Source of the DNA: Natrinema thermotolerans DSM 11552
Lineage (GTDB): Archaea; Halobacteriota; Halobacteria; Halobacteriales; Natrialbaceae
NCBI GenBank assembly: GCA_000337115.1
Contig: AOIR01000023.1
Coordinates: forward strand, 18,795-62,063
Length of the DNA: 43,269 nucleotides
Direction: 5' to 3'
In this document: positions 26,357 to 33,540 of the stretch, one piece after another
How the letters are laid out: every line of letters begins with the position of its first letter
How positions within the stretch are numbered: the stretch's first letter is position 1
Translations under genes and position numbers: made by a program
The notes under the pieces: model-generated
The model's database searches: none
The model's input: only the letters and a program-made list of their open reading frames with translations
What the model was told of the DNA's origin: nothing

Positions 26357-28469
26357 TGGTATCGGGGGATTCGTCGGTGGTTTCGTCGTCGGTCGTTGCG
26401 TCGTCCTCGTTCGTCGATCGGTCGTTCATACCGTAGGTCAGGCCGAGGGCGTAGTAGAAGCGCAGATCGTCGGTGCTGATTTCCCAGCCCGATGGATCGT
26501 TTCCGGCCATGGTTTCGACGATGGCGTTCGTGACTTCCTTATACATCGTCGAGTTGATGTTCGATCCTTTCTTGGCCATTTCCCGAGAGTAAACGACGTC
26601 TTTGTCGATTACCTCCTGGGTGATACGCTTGATCTTGGTTTTGGTCATCGACTTGATCGGGTACTGGTCGATGACGGTCGTCGACAGGTCGTGGTAGCCC
26701 TGCTGGTAGGTGCCGACTTGGCCGACGAGCGTACCGAGCAGGAACGCACCCTTCCGTTCGGGGTCGTCCAGACCGTCCGTCTGTTCGATGAACGATTCGA
26801 GCTTCTCGGTGCGATCAAGGGCGGCCGTGCCGCCGTCGGTTCGCGCGTGTTCTGGTTCCATGGTGTCGTAATCGGGACCGTCGATCAGTGGCGATTCGGT
26901 ATCGCCGGTGTCCGTCGTCACGAGATCGGCGTTTTCGAGCGCGCACAACTGTGCGAACTGGGAGGCGATCAGGAGTTCCGGCACGTCGTCGCCGTCCCGA
27001 TCGAGCAGTCGCTCGACGTAGGCGCTGACGAGCTGGGTCCGTGGTACGGGGTCGCCGGCAAGTATCGAGACGTGGACATCGATTCGCTCGTCGTCGACCG
27101 TCGCATCGGTGTCCTCGTCGGTGAAGGGGAACGTCCGGTAAAGATAGGCTCCCGATCCGACCATCTCTCGGAAATCCTGATACGTGGTGAGCGACCACTC
27201 CTCGTGGGAGGGCATCGGTGGTGTTCGATCTCTGTTCCTGTCGTCGTTCTCGTCGAAGACCCAACTTCCCGTGATCTGTTCGTGTCTCTCCCCGACTTCG
27301 GTGGGGTAGTGGATCCGGCCGTTCAGCGTCTCGCCGTATACGTCGAAGCGAGACATCTGGTGTTTCATGACCGCTGCGACGTAAAATCGCAGTCGACCCT
27401 CGGAATTCGCTTCGTGATCACCCAACTCGTCGTAGAGCGTCTGGACCGGACCCATGTCGTCGGCCTGTGTGACGCTGTGAAGCGCCGCGTACAGGTTGTA
27501 GGTCTCCGCAGGTGTCGGCCGACCGAGGAAGTACGGGAGGTAATACACATCGGCGTTAAACGTCCGGTAGGAACAGGCGTCGACGAACTCCTCGGCATTC
27601 ATCAGCGTGACTGCCCCGTCTTCGGAGATCGGATGACTCCGCCACGCTTCGTCCGGATCTAATCCCGGGAACTTCTCCATCTGCTTGCCGAGGAAGTAGT
27701 TGAGAGGGTCCTCCGCAGTGCCGACGGTTCGGGTGCGCTCACCGCTGATCAGATCGGTGGCTAGACCAGCGGAGTTCGTCGCCTGCCCCTTCGAGACCAG
27801 TTTCGAGAGCTTTCGTGTACGCATCGCCTCGTTGAACACTGGTACGTCGCCGGGCCACTCGTAGTCCGCACTCGCTTCTCGTCGGACCTGTACGGTTAGG
27901 AGTGCCGTAGTCGAACCGCCGAGTTCGGCCTTGACTGCGGACCGGATTCGATCGAGGTTCGATTCCTCTTCGCCGACGGTTGCCAGCCCGCGAATGACCT
28001 CTCCATCCGGGTGTTCGTCGGCAACATCCTGGACGACATCGTCAGTCGCCCACTTGGTCAGGCGCTCGCAGGCGTAGCGGGCCAACTTCTCAGGATCGCT
28101 GTTGCGTCCCGAGCGGTGAGTAACGCTGTGATCAATCCCGCGCGCGGCGTTGTACTTACAGTGGGCGACTTTCTGGATGAGATCGGCGGCGTACTGGGTA
28201 ATCTTGACGGGCTCATCTGCGTCGAGTGCGGGTCGGTCACCGGAGAGATCGACCCGGACGACAATCAGGCTCTCTTCCGCTCCGATCAGGTCGTTGGCCT
28301 GGTCGGGTGTCAGATACGCTGCGTAGTCGCCACCACCGGCCGTCGCCAGCGTGTACAGGCGACCGTAGAGATGCTGGATATCCCGGAGCGACGAGATCGG
28401 TCGCTCCGGGAGTTCGTCTTCCAGTCGCTCGGGTGGGTACTCGTCGTAGAACTCGTCAGGATCAAGCAT
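26349..28469 (-). CDS. cas8b: Cascade large subunit Cas8b (Csh1)
   Basis: This 706-residue acidic protein lies where haloarchaeal Cas8b is always found, between cas6 and cas7, and has its usual size of about 700 residues. Recognisable pieces include PISSLRDIQHLYGRLYTLA at the N-terminus and a C-terminal helical region FLLGTLVGQVGTYQQGYHDL plus TKTKIKRITQEVIDKDVVYS. Cas8b recognises the PAM and, with internal translation in some systems, may also supply a small subunit. I chose ATG 28469 because it overlaps cas6 by eight bases; the extended frame to 28553 is antisense-like and Ser/Arg-rich. The identity is based on context as well as sequence, since Cas8 proteins diverge fast. Confidence 0.93.
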   Translation of the reverse strand: MLDPDEFYDEYPPERLEDELPERPISSLRDIQHLYGRLYTLATAGGGDYAAYLTPDQANDLIGAEESLIVVRVDLSGDRPALDADEPVKITQYAADLIQKVAHCKYNAARGIDHSVTHRSGRNSDPEKLARYACERLTKWATDDVVQDVADEHPDGEVIRGLATVGEEESNLDRIRSAVKAELGGSTTALLTVQVRREASADYEWPGDVPVFNEAMRTRKLSKLVSKGQATNSAGLATDLISGERTRTVGTAEDPLNYFLGKQMEKFPGLDPDEAWRSHPISEDGAVTLMNAEEFVDACSYRTFNADVYYLPYFLGRPTPAETYNLYAALHSVTQADDMGPVQTLYDELGDHEANSEGRLRFYVAAVMKHQMSRFDVYGETLNGRIHYPTEVGERHEQITGSWVFDENDDRNRDRTPPMPSHEEWSLTTYQDFREMVGSGAYLYRTFPFTDEDTDATVDDERIDVHVSILAGDPVPRTQLVSAYVERLLDRDGDDVPELLIASQFAQLCALENADLVTTDTGDTESPLIDGPDYDTMEPEHARTDGGTAALDRTEKLESFIEQTDGLDDPERKGAFLLGTLVGQVGTYQQGYHDLSTTVIDQYPIKSMTKTKIKRITQEVIDKDVVYSREMAKKGSNINSTMYKEVTNAIVETMAGNDPSGWEISTDDLRFYYALGLTYGMNDRSTNEDDATTDDETTDESPDTNE

Positions 28470-29268
28470 CGACGCGTTCCCTCTGGCCCGATCGCTGGTT
28501 CTCTTTCTCGGTGATGTTGACGAACCCGAATCCGAGCGAATTCCGCTCGCCAATACCGGTGTCGAGCGCGAGATTCAGATGGCGTCGGTGGTGGTCGTCG
28601 CGGACGGTATAGTCGAACCGCCATTTGCTCAACACCCACGTCTCGCGTTGACCCTGTGTCACGGTCACCGGAATCGAGAACGTCTTGATCAGGTCTGCGC
28701 CGTCGAACAGATCGTCGCTAGTTTCCGACGGCCCGGGCAAGTAGTCGGGACAAAACAGGTCGTGTTTCTTATCGAGATTGTTCTCGACCTGATTGCGGAA
28801 TGGCTCCACCGTATGTTGGGGTCGCCAGAATTCCGCCTCATCGTGGTCGGTGTCGATGCCGTACTCCTCGAAGCGCCACGGCGGGATCCGAACTAACACG
28901 CCCGTCCCTGTCTCGATCGTGCCCGACGTACCCGGTTCGCCTACGTCAGTCGCCAGTCCGTTGACCGAATCGACATGGAAGGGCATCTCGCCGATATTTA
29001 ACTCTCGGTTGTCTTTGAGATCGGCCGCAACGTTGGCGAGCAGTTCTTCATGTGGCGACGCTACGAGTAACGTCCGCTCGTCGCCCTCTCGCATATCTCT
29101 CGGCGGAAACGGATTACTGTACGTGAACCCCTTCGGACGATCCTTGTCGTGTATTTCGTCGTATTCGGTCCCATCAAGCGCGTTCCAGATCCGGCCTCGA
29201 AGCTTGTGATGGTACGTATTATCGTAGGCCGTATCCGCGCGCGCTCGCAGGTGTGCTATTACTCGCAT
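28462..29268 (-). CDS. cas6: crRNA-processing endoribonuclease Cas6
   Basis: The 268-residue protein is a Cas6 RAMP with the C-terminal glycine-rich loop GIGERNSLGFGFVNI that marks the family. The N-terminal ferredoxin fold begins MRVIAHLRARADTAYDN and contains a His pair (residues 20-21) that may supply the catalytic His. Cas6 cuts within each repeat, leaving the 8-base 5' handle. As first gene of the operon it is preceded by an AT-rich promoter region at 29269-29553. The eight-base overlap with cas8b indicates coupling. Confidence 0.94.
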   Translation of the reverse strand: MRVIAHLRARADTAYDNTYHHKLRGRIWNALDGTEYDEIHDKDRPKGFTYSNPFPPRDMREGDERTLLVASPHEELLANVAADLKDNRELNIGEMPFHVDSVNGLATDVGEPGTSGTIETGTGVLVRIPPWRFEEYGIDTDHDEAEFWRPQHTVEPFRNQVENNLDKKHDLFCPDYLPGPSETSDDLFDGADLIKTFSIPVTVTQGQRETWVLSKWRFDYTVRDDHHRRHLNLALDTGIGERNSLGFGFVNITEKENQRSGQRERVDA

Positions 29269-29553
29269 TCGTGCATCTCCCTATTCCGTGTCATTATGTC
29301 ATTGTGGTACACTAACCAATCGTGTCATTATAAATGTGGTTGTACTAGTGTGGAATTATAATTCTATTAGATCTATGTGAAACTATCTTTGACCTGCAGC
29401 AACATCCGGGATATTATTACGCCATCTCTCCCCGTATTCATAGACAAACGAGTTCCCCTGTCTGCGTTTTCTGTCAAATAGTTATTCGATAGTTTCTCTC
29501 TCCTCTCCGAAGGTGTAGCGGTTGGTTTGGCTCCTTCGCCTTAGCCCACGGTG
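29269..29553 (-). promoter_or_regulatory. cas operon promoter region with a direct repeat
   Basis: This AT-rich stretch upstream of cas6 contains the direct repeat CGTGTCATTAT at 29287-29297 and 29321-29331. The second copy overlaps a TATA-like TTTATAAT (minus strand, 29327-29334) about 60 bases before the cas6 ATG. A third TGTCATT lies at 29298-29304. The copies, 34 bases apart, are candidates for a regulator site. No gene is seen here, and an IS6 copy begins at 29554. Confidence 0.5.
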
Positions 29554-30242
29554 GTGTTTAGTTAAGCGTGAAAAGTGAGGTGTGCTGATTTCCAGCTGGT
29601 TCATGGCAGAAATCGCGCGCTTCAGCGGTAGTAGCGGCTGGATTGATTTGGATTTTGTGGAGCGTGAGCGGACACCGCGTCAACTGATGGAGTTGGGTAT
29701 TCGGCTCCATCTGTCCGAATTATCGGTTTCGAATACAGTTCGAAAATTAGATAAGTTTGGTGTCAAGCGATCGCGAAAGGCCGTTCAAGATTGGATACAC
29801 AAGTGTGATCTACAGTCCGCCACTGATGCGTCACCGAATCACGTTGTGCTCGACGAGACGGTGATTCGAATCGACAATCAACAGTACTGGCTGTATGCTT
29901 CTGTCGGTCCCAAATCGAACGAATTGCCCCATATACGGCTGTTTTCGACAACTACGACCGCTCTTACAGAGCTGTTTTTACAGGAACTGACCGAGAAACA
30001 CGACGTCGAGAACGCCGTGTTTCTCGTCGATGGAGCAAAACATCTCCAGGCTGCACTCCGTCGATCTGGGCTCCGATTTCGATACGAAAAACATGGAAAT
30101 CGGCACGCTTCTGAACGTGTCTTTCGCGATATAAAGCGACGTACCTCTTCGTTCTCAAACTGTTTCAGTCACGCAAAACCGTCAACAGCTGAATTCTGGC
30201 TCCAAGCCTTTGCGGTCTGGCACAATGCTACAAACTAAACAC
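29554..30242 (+). mobile_element. IS6-family element, copy B (apparently intact)
   Basis: The 689-bp element is bounded by perfect 10-bp inverted repeats, GTGTTTAGTT at 29554-29563 and AACTAAACAC at 30233-30242, and contains one uninterrupted transposase gene. The 8 flanking bases (CCACGGTG left, GACCGACC right) do not match, so no target duplication is visible. It lies just upstream of the cas promoter and points away from it. Confidence 0.9.
29603..30238 (+). CDS. IS6-family DDE transposase
   Basis: The 211-residue protein (ATG 29603; a GTG at 29582 would add 7 residues) has an N-terminal helix-turn-helix segment (LDFVERERTPRQLMELGIRLH) and the DDE core: VVLDETVIRID (first Asp), NAVFLVDGAKHL (second Asp) and SERVFRDIKRRTSSF, in which the expected Glu is in ERVF. 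It ends FAVWHNATN. It catalyses replicative transposition and cointegrate formation in this family. The gene is about 210 codons, as usual for haloarchaeal IS6-type elements, and looks functional. It is related to, but clearly diverged from, the broken copy at 2118-2751. Confidence 0.9.
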   Translation: MAEIARFSGSSGWIDLDFVERERTPRQLMELGIRLHLSELSVSNTVRKLDKFGVKRSRKAVQDWIHKCDLQSATDASPNHVVLDETVIRIDNQQYWLYASVGPKSNELPHIRLFSTTTTALTELFLQELTEKHDVENAVFLVDGAKHLQAALRRSGLRFRYEKHGNRHASERVFRDIKRRTSSFSNCFSHAKPSTAEFWLQAFAVWHNATN

Positions 30243-30348
30243 GACCGACCAAGTAAAAGAAAGGCAAAAATAGTTCTTTTCGGCTGGTTACACTGTCTTC
30301 TTTGAGTAAGTGGCAAAATTTTACATTTGATGTAACCGTAGTGTTCGT

Positions 30349-30459
30349 ATGAGCAAAACGTTCGAGTTCATAGGGAACTACGAGGAATTAGATTTGGCAT
30401 ATGATTCTGTTGTTGGAGATATGTGGCTCAGAAGAGACGGGGAAATATTGGTTATATAA
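30349..30459 (+). CDS. Short frame, probable N-terminal part of a frameshifted hypothetical
   Basis: ATG 30349 opens a 36-residue frame (MSKTFEFIGNYEELDLAYDS...) with protein-like composition that stops at TAA 30457-30459. The frame that follows (30423-30851) has no good start and continues in a different phase, so a single-base indel near 30445 could have split one gene. Base composition is AT-richer than the flanking core genes. No family is recognised. Confidence 0.35.
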   Translation: MSKTFEFIGNYEELDLAYDSVVGDMWLRRDGEILVI

Positions 30460-30851
30460 CATACTCACCTCACTTTCTCCCAGAAGACGGTCGCTATCTC
30501 TTTGCGCGGCACCACGTAGAACTGACGTTGTCCACTGAACCACTGGGAACGAAAACATTGGTTGATGCGACTGTTTCGACCAGAGAATTCAACGGACAAA
30601 TCGTTCAGGTCGGGTTCGACGCCCCTACCTTTGACCTATTCTCCCTCAAGACTGAGGACCCGGTAGCCCAAATCAAACTACCACTGGAATATCCACCTGA
30701 CGGAGTAGATGAAGAAGGCGATAGTTGTTACATCTCTATCCGCTTAGAATATGATCACGAAGGTATGCTGGATTATTACGATGAGAGCGAAATTGAAGAT
30801 TACAGGGAACAGTTTCCTGATAAGGTCAAAGAGATGGAAGAGCATCTCTAA
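30423..30851 (+). CDS. Hypothetical protein (possibly frameshifted C-terminal part)
   Basis: The 142-residue frame starts with GTG 30423 and looks genuinely coding: YLFARHHVELTLSTEPLGTK, then REFNGQIVQVGFDAPTFDLFS, then an acidic C-terminus DYREQFPDKVKEMEEHL. It is probably a soluble beta-rich protein; I recognise no family. It overlaps the end of the preceding 36-residue frame in another phase, and the first residues (AQKRRGNIG) look unlike the rest, which fits a frameshift from the upstream ATG. The region is AT-rich for this genome and next to an insertion sequence, consistent with acquired DNA. Confidence 0.5.
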   Translation: MAQKRRGNIGYITYSPHFLPEDGRYLFARHHVELTLSTEPLGTKTLVDATVSTREFNGQIVQVGFDAPTFDLFSLKTEDPVAQIKLPLEYPPDGVDEEGDSCYISIRLEYDHEGMLDYYDESEIEDYREQFPDKVKEMEEHL

Positions 30852-30917
30852 TTTGTTACGGAATAGCTGTGAATTCCAATACTATTCTTTGAAGGTTATC
30901 CACCAGAATATTTCACA

Positions 30918-31127
30918 ATGATCGTCACACTCGACCTGGAGATCATCGTCGACGATCTGCATGAAACACTCCTCGAGGCCGAACAGGCGCTGAGAGAAAT
31001 CGACGAACAACTTCCCGAACCATTGATGCTCGACAGGTCACTCACCGAACTGCACGCTACTGCAGACGCGTATGCTCGGCTCGATTCTGAGCATCACACC
31101 GGTGGGGACCTAAGTCACCGTACGTAG
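30918..31127 (+). CDS. Small hypothetical acidic protein
   Basis: Sixty-nine residues: MIVTLDLEIIVDDLHETLLE, then an amphipathic helix (AEQALREIDEQLPEPLM) and LHATADAYARLDSEHHTGG. Composition and codon use fit haloarchaeal coding DNA, but no family is known to me. It ends 83 bases before the 42-nt inverted repeat that precedes the Doc cassette, so it may be a cargo or antitoxin-sized gene; that role is a guess. Confidence 0.45.
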   Translation: MIVTLDLEIIVDDLHETLLEAEQALREIDEQLPEPLMLDRSLTELHATADAYARLDSEHHTGGDLSHRT

Positions 31128-31209
31128 CGTAACCCCTTGTCAGGGGTAGATCCCTGTCTCCTCGGGGAGTTTGTATCCTCTTCGATAGTTCTACAGAAGA
31201 ACGACTGAG

Positions 31210-31251
31210 TTAACCAACACTTCGTACCGTTTTCCACGCAGTGTTGGTTAA
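31210..31251. promoter_or_regulatory. 42-nt inverted repeat, site 2 (candidate operator)
   Basis: TTAACCAACAC at 31210-31220 is perfectly inverted as GTGTTGGTTAA at 31241-31251. The total span of 42 bases and the outer ten bases of each arm equal those of the site at 7278-7319, whereas the centres differ. It lies upstream of the Doc/Fic toxin gene. Confidence 0.5.
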
Positions 31252-31310
31252 GTCTGTGCTGACTGAATTCCTTCCCTCGACCCCTGCCTGCTGCCCAGTC
31301 CCTCGAGTCA

Positions 31311-31961
31311 GTGTGCGTTGCCGGTCAGACGTTACAAACACTGGTCGTGACGGGTTCATCGGCTCCGTGGGGCGCGCATTCACGTACTCGGAACGGTTCA
31401 CCATGGTTGATCTCAATCCTCGCAACGACACAAGTTCCGGCTACGAACAATTCGAAAGCGCTTCTCGCCCAAGACCGTGACGCCGCCGGCGTTGTGACGG
31501 CGGACATCGACGACGCGACGGCCCGCAATCTGGTCAGTGATCTCGCCGACGAGGACATCGTCACACCCGTTCCTGAGGGTCGAGTCCTCGTCCACGAGCC
31601 GAGCGGGACCGCCTTCGACTCACCACTCAACTGGCCGTCTTCCATCGCGCCTGGACGGCTGCTCGCGACGATTTCCTCCGCGTTGCAGTACATCTCGGAG
31701 GGGTTCTTCGGGGAGGTGCCCGAGACGATCCATGAAAAAGCGGTCCATCTGATGCGGTTGCTCGTTGCGGATCATCCGTTTGTCGACGGGAACAAGCGAA
31801 CGGCGCTCCGAACGGTGGTTGTCTTCTATATGCTGAACGGATACACGTTTGACTACGGCGATGAAATTCGAGCCCTCTTGCACCGCTTCGCAACCGACGA
31901 AGCCACGGTCGATACGGACACTGCAGTCATCTACTTCCGGGCCTGTTCTCGTCGCAACTGA
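31311..31961 (+). CDS. Doc/Fic-family toxin, N-terminus uncertain
   Basis: The C-terminal two-thirds is a death-on-curing (Doc/Fic) domain with the complete motif HPFVDGNKRT (residues 155-164 counted from GTG 31311) and the family context FFGEVPETIHEKAVHLMRLL before it. Doc-type enzymes phosphorylate or AMPylate targets such as EF-Tu. Before it lies a haloarchaeal N-terminal module (AAGVVTADIDDATARNLVSDL). The first 45-50 residues of this frame (SSAPWGAHSRTRNGSPW...) do not look coding, and I find no good start, so the gene is probably N-terminally eroded or frameshifted. A small gene follows 33 bases downstream. Whether it still acts is doubtful. Confidence 0.7.
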   Translation: MCVAGQTLQTLVVTGSSAPWGAHSRTRNGSPWLISILATTQVPATNNSKALLAQDRDAAGVVTADIDDATARNLVSDLADEDIVTPVPEGRVLVHEPSGTAFDSPLNWPSSIAPGRLLATISSALQYISEGFFGEVPETIHEKAVHLMRLLVADHPFVDGNKRTALRTVVVFYMLNGYTFDYGDEIRALLHRFATDEATVDTDTAVIYFRACSRRN

Positions 31962-31994
31962 TAAAGGGACACACAGCGTATGCTCACCAGAACA

Positions 31995-32165
31995 ATGGCG
32001 TCCAGCACCGATTCCTCGACGGCAGTCGACGACGAGGTTCCCCGGCTGTACGAGCGGTATCAGGCAGCCGAGAGCGACGCCGAACGTCACGAAATCGCCC
32101 TCGAGATGGGGAAGCTTGACGGACGCCGCCACGCGGAGATCTACGCAGCGCTTGAAGACGAGTGA
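31995..32165 (+). CDS. Small acidic protein, possible partner of the Doc toxin
   Basis: Fifty-six residues from ATG 31995 (a start at 31980 is possible): an acidic N-terminus, then LYERYQAAESDAERHEIALEM and KLDGRRHAEIYAAL, a helical charged protein. Small helical genes directly beside doc genes are often antitoxins or accessory parts, so this is a candidate, but no antitoxin family is recognised and the usual order places antitoxin first. Confidence 0.5.
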   Translation: MASSTDSSTAVDDEVPRLYERYQAAESDAERHEIALEMGKLDGRRHAEIYAALEDE

Positions 32166-32322
32166 GGATCTTCCTTCTCGCCCTGGTCGGGCTTTAGTGG
32201 GTCGTCTCGATGTCAAGGGTTATAACGCGGTCGTAGCCGGAGTCGTCCCGTTCGTATTGCATACGTTACTGGTTTTTCTCCTCGGACAGCACTTATAGTA
32301 CCGACCGGTCTAATCCTCCTGT

Positions 32323-32853
32323 ATGGGCAACATCGAGGCGAGACCGTTTATCGTCGACGAATTCGAGATCCTCCAGTCGTGGATCGAGTGTCGAATGTAC
32401 GACCCTAGTGACGAGCAGTATCCCAACATCGTACTGATGCACTGTGGGCACCCGTGTCTCCCGTTCGACGCTCGGTATCGATGGTCGTACGTGACGTTTG
32501 ACGTCTCATTCTCTCGTTCCCCGACCGAGACAAGCGTCAACGTCGGTCCGATTCGGTCGGTGGCCGAATTCGAGACGAAGTTCGAAAAATTATCTGACGA
32601 AGCATACAACGTTGCGTGTATGGGAGCCCAGGGGTACGAGTATTATTTTACTGTCGAGAGCGACTGTCTACCAGACTGGATCACCGAGAGCGACGACATC
32701 TATGCGACCGTCGAACTCACCTATGACGAGCAATTGACAAAAGTGGAAGAGGACTTCACCGACGAGGAGATCGAACGCAGGCGCGAGGAGTTTCGGGTGC
32801 TCTTCGACGACTGGAACGTGGAGTATGGCCCGGACGCGACGCCGCGTCCGTGA
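32323..32853 (+). CDS. Hypothetical protein
   Basis: The 176-residue frame begins MGNIEARPFIVDEFEILQSW and contains NIVLMHCGHPCLPFDARYRW, a beta-rich middle (RWSYVTFDVSFSRSPTETSV) and an acidic helical C-terminus (KVEEDFTDEEIERRREEFR). It reads as a soluble acidic haloarchaeal protein; I recognise no family. The two Cys and two His around residues 40-44 may bind a metal, but this is speculative. It lies between the Doc cassette and an integrase relic, an accessory setting. Confidence 0.6.
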   Translation: MGNIEARPFIVDEFEILQSWIECRMYDPSDEQYPNIVLMHCGHPCLPFDARYRWSYVTFDVSFSRSPTETSVNVGPIRSVAEFETKFEKLSDEAYNVACMGAQGYEYYFTVESDCLPDWITESDDIYATVELTYDEQLTKVEEDFTDEEIERRREEFRVLFDDWNVEYGPDATPRP

Positions 32854-32922
32854 CGGATCCTCAATCGTCAAACACCTCTCCAGTCCCGTCCGTGGAGAGC
32901 TTCGATTTCTGATCAGCGTCCG

Positions 32923-33126
32923 GTGGGTGGTGCCGCCGTTGTACTGACCGAGTTCAGCGTCTGCTACGAGCAAGCTGCTCCTGAACTTACAAAAGAAGCG
33001 CGGAAGTTGGCTGCTAATCGTCTCATCAATCACGACGTTGTGCCTGTCGAGACCATCGACGCGCTCGAGGGCCACGTCGATCGGGCACTGTCTAGTTTAG
33101 CACCTCCGTTGGCGTCTGTCCGTTGA
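32923..33126 (+). CDS. Doubtful small hypothetical
   Basis: Sixty-seven residues with a plausible helical middle (CYEQAAPELTKEARKLAANRL, then VETIDALEGHVDRAL). It overlaps the integrase relic on the other strand. The same frame continues after the stop as IDEPELERRIGKAVDDEFDQI and further, so these two parts could be one gene broken by a TGA at 33124-33126. Evidence is weak. Confidence 0.25.
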   Translation: MGGAAVVLTEFSVCYEQAAPELTKEARKLAANRLINHDVVPVETIDALEGHVDRALSSLAPPLASVR

Positions 33127-33349
33127 GTGACTGGTGTAATCGACGAACCCGAACTCGAGCGCCGGATCGGCAAGGCCGTCGACGACGAGTTCGACCAGAT
33201 TCGGCTCGTCGTCGAGGACATTCGTCTCGGAGCCCGCTCAGATGTTCCCGCCGCTGCTCCATCTTTTCCCTCTCAGTCCGTCGGTCGTAGTGCATCTCGA
33301 GCATTCGCTGGCTTACGTTCGTCTGGTCTCCGACGGTGGTTTCCGGCAC
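33092..33349 (-). pseudogene. C-terminal relic of a tyrosine recombinase/integrase
   Basis: On the minus strand the frame reads TTVGDQTNVSQRMLEMHYDRRTEREKMEQRREHL in pieces: the segment MLEMHYDRRTEREKMEQR is typical of the tail of haloarchaeal XerC/D-like integrases, and the Tyr in MHY may be the nucleophile. The frame has no upstream catalytic core and ends in an odd Arg-rich tail, so only the last part survives. Such relics mark former proviral or plasmid integration. The identification rests on this short tail, hence moderate confidence. Confidence 0.45.
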
Positions 33350-33540
33350 GTCGCTATTTTGGGAGAGTAGCGGTGGGAGTAATCGGTCAGCCTGTCGCGT
33401 GGCTATCTGTTCGTGAGTCTTCTTCGCTAGTTAGTCCAAATGGTTCCAACATCAAAAGGAGTCAACTAGTCCACAGTCAGTTATCAAATCTTCTATAATT
33501 AAATAGTTTTATTACTTTTGTGATTATAATTGTGCCTGGC

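Noticed and set aside
26691-27662. 323-codon plus-strand frame inside cas8b
   Set aside because: Opposite strand of a conserved cas gene in an overlapping operon; no domain recognised.
29546-30250. 8-bp target-site duplication around IS copy B
   Set aside because: The flanks CCACGGTG and GACCGACC do not match.
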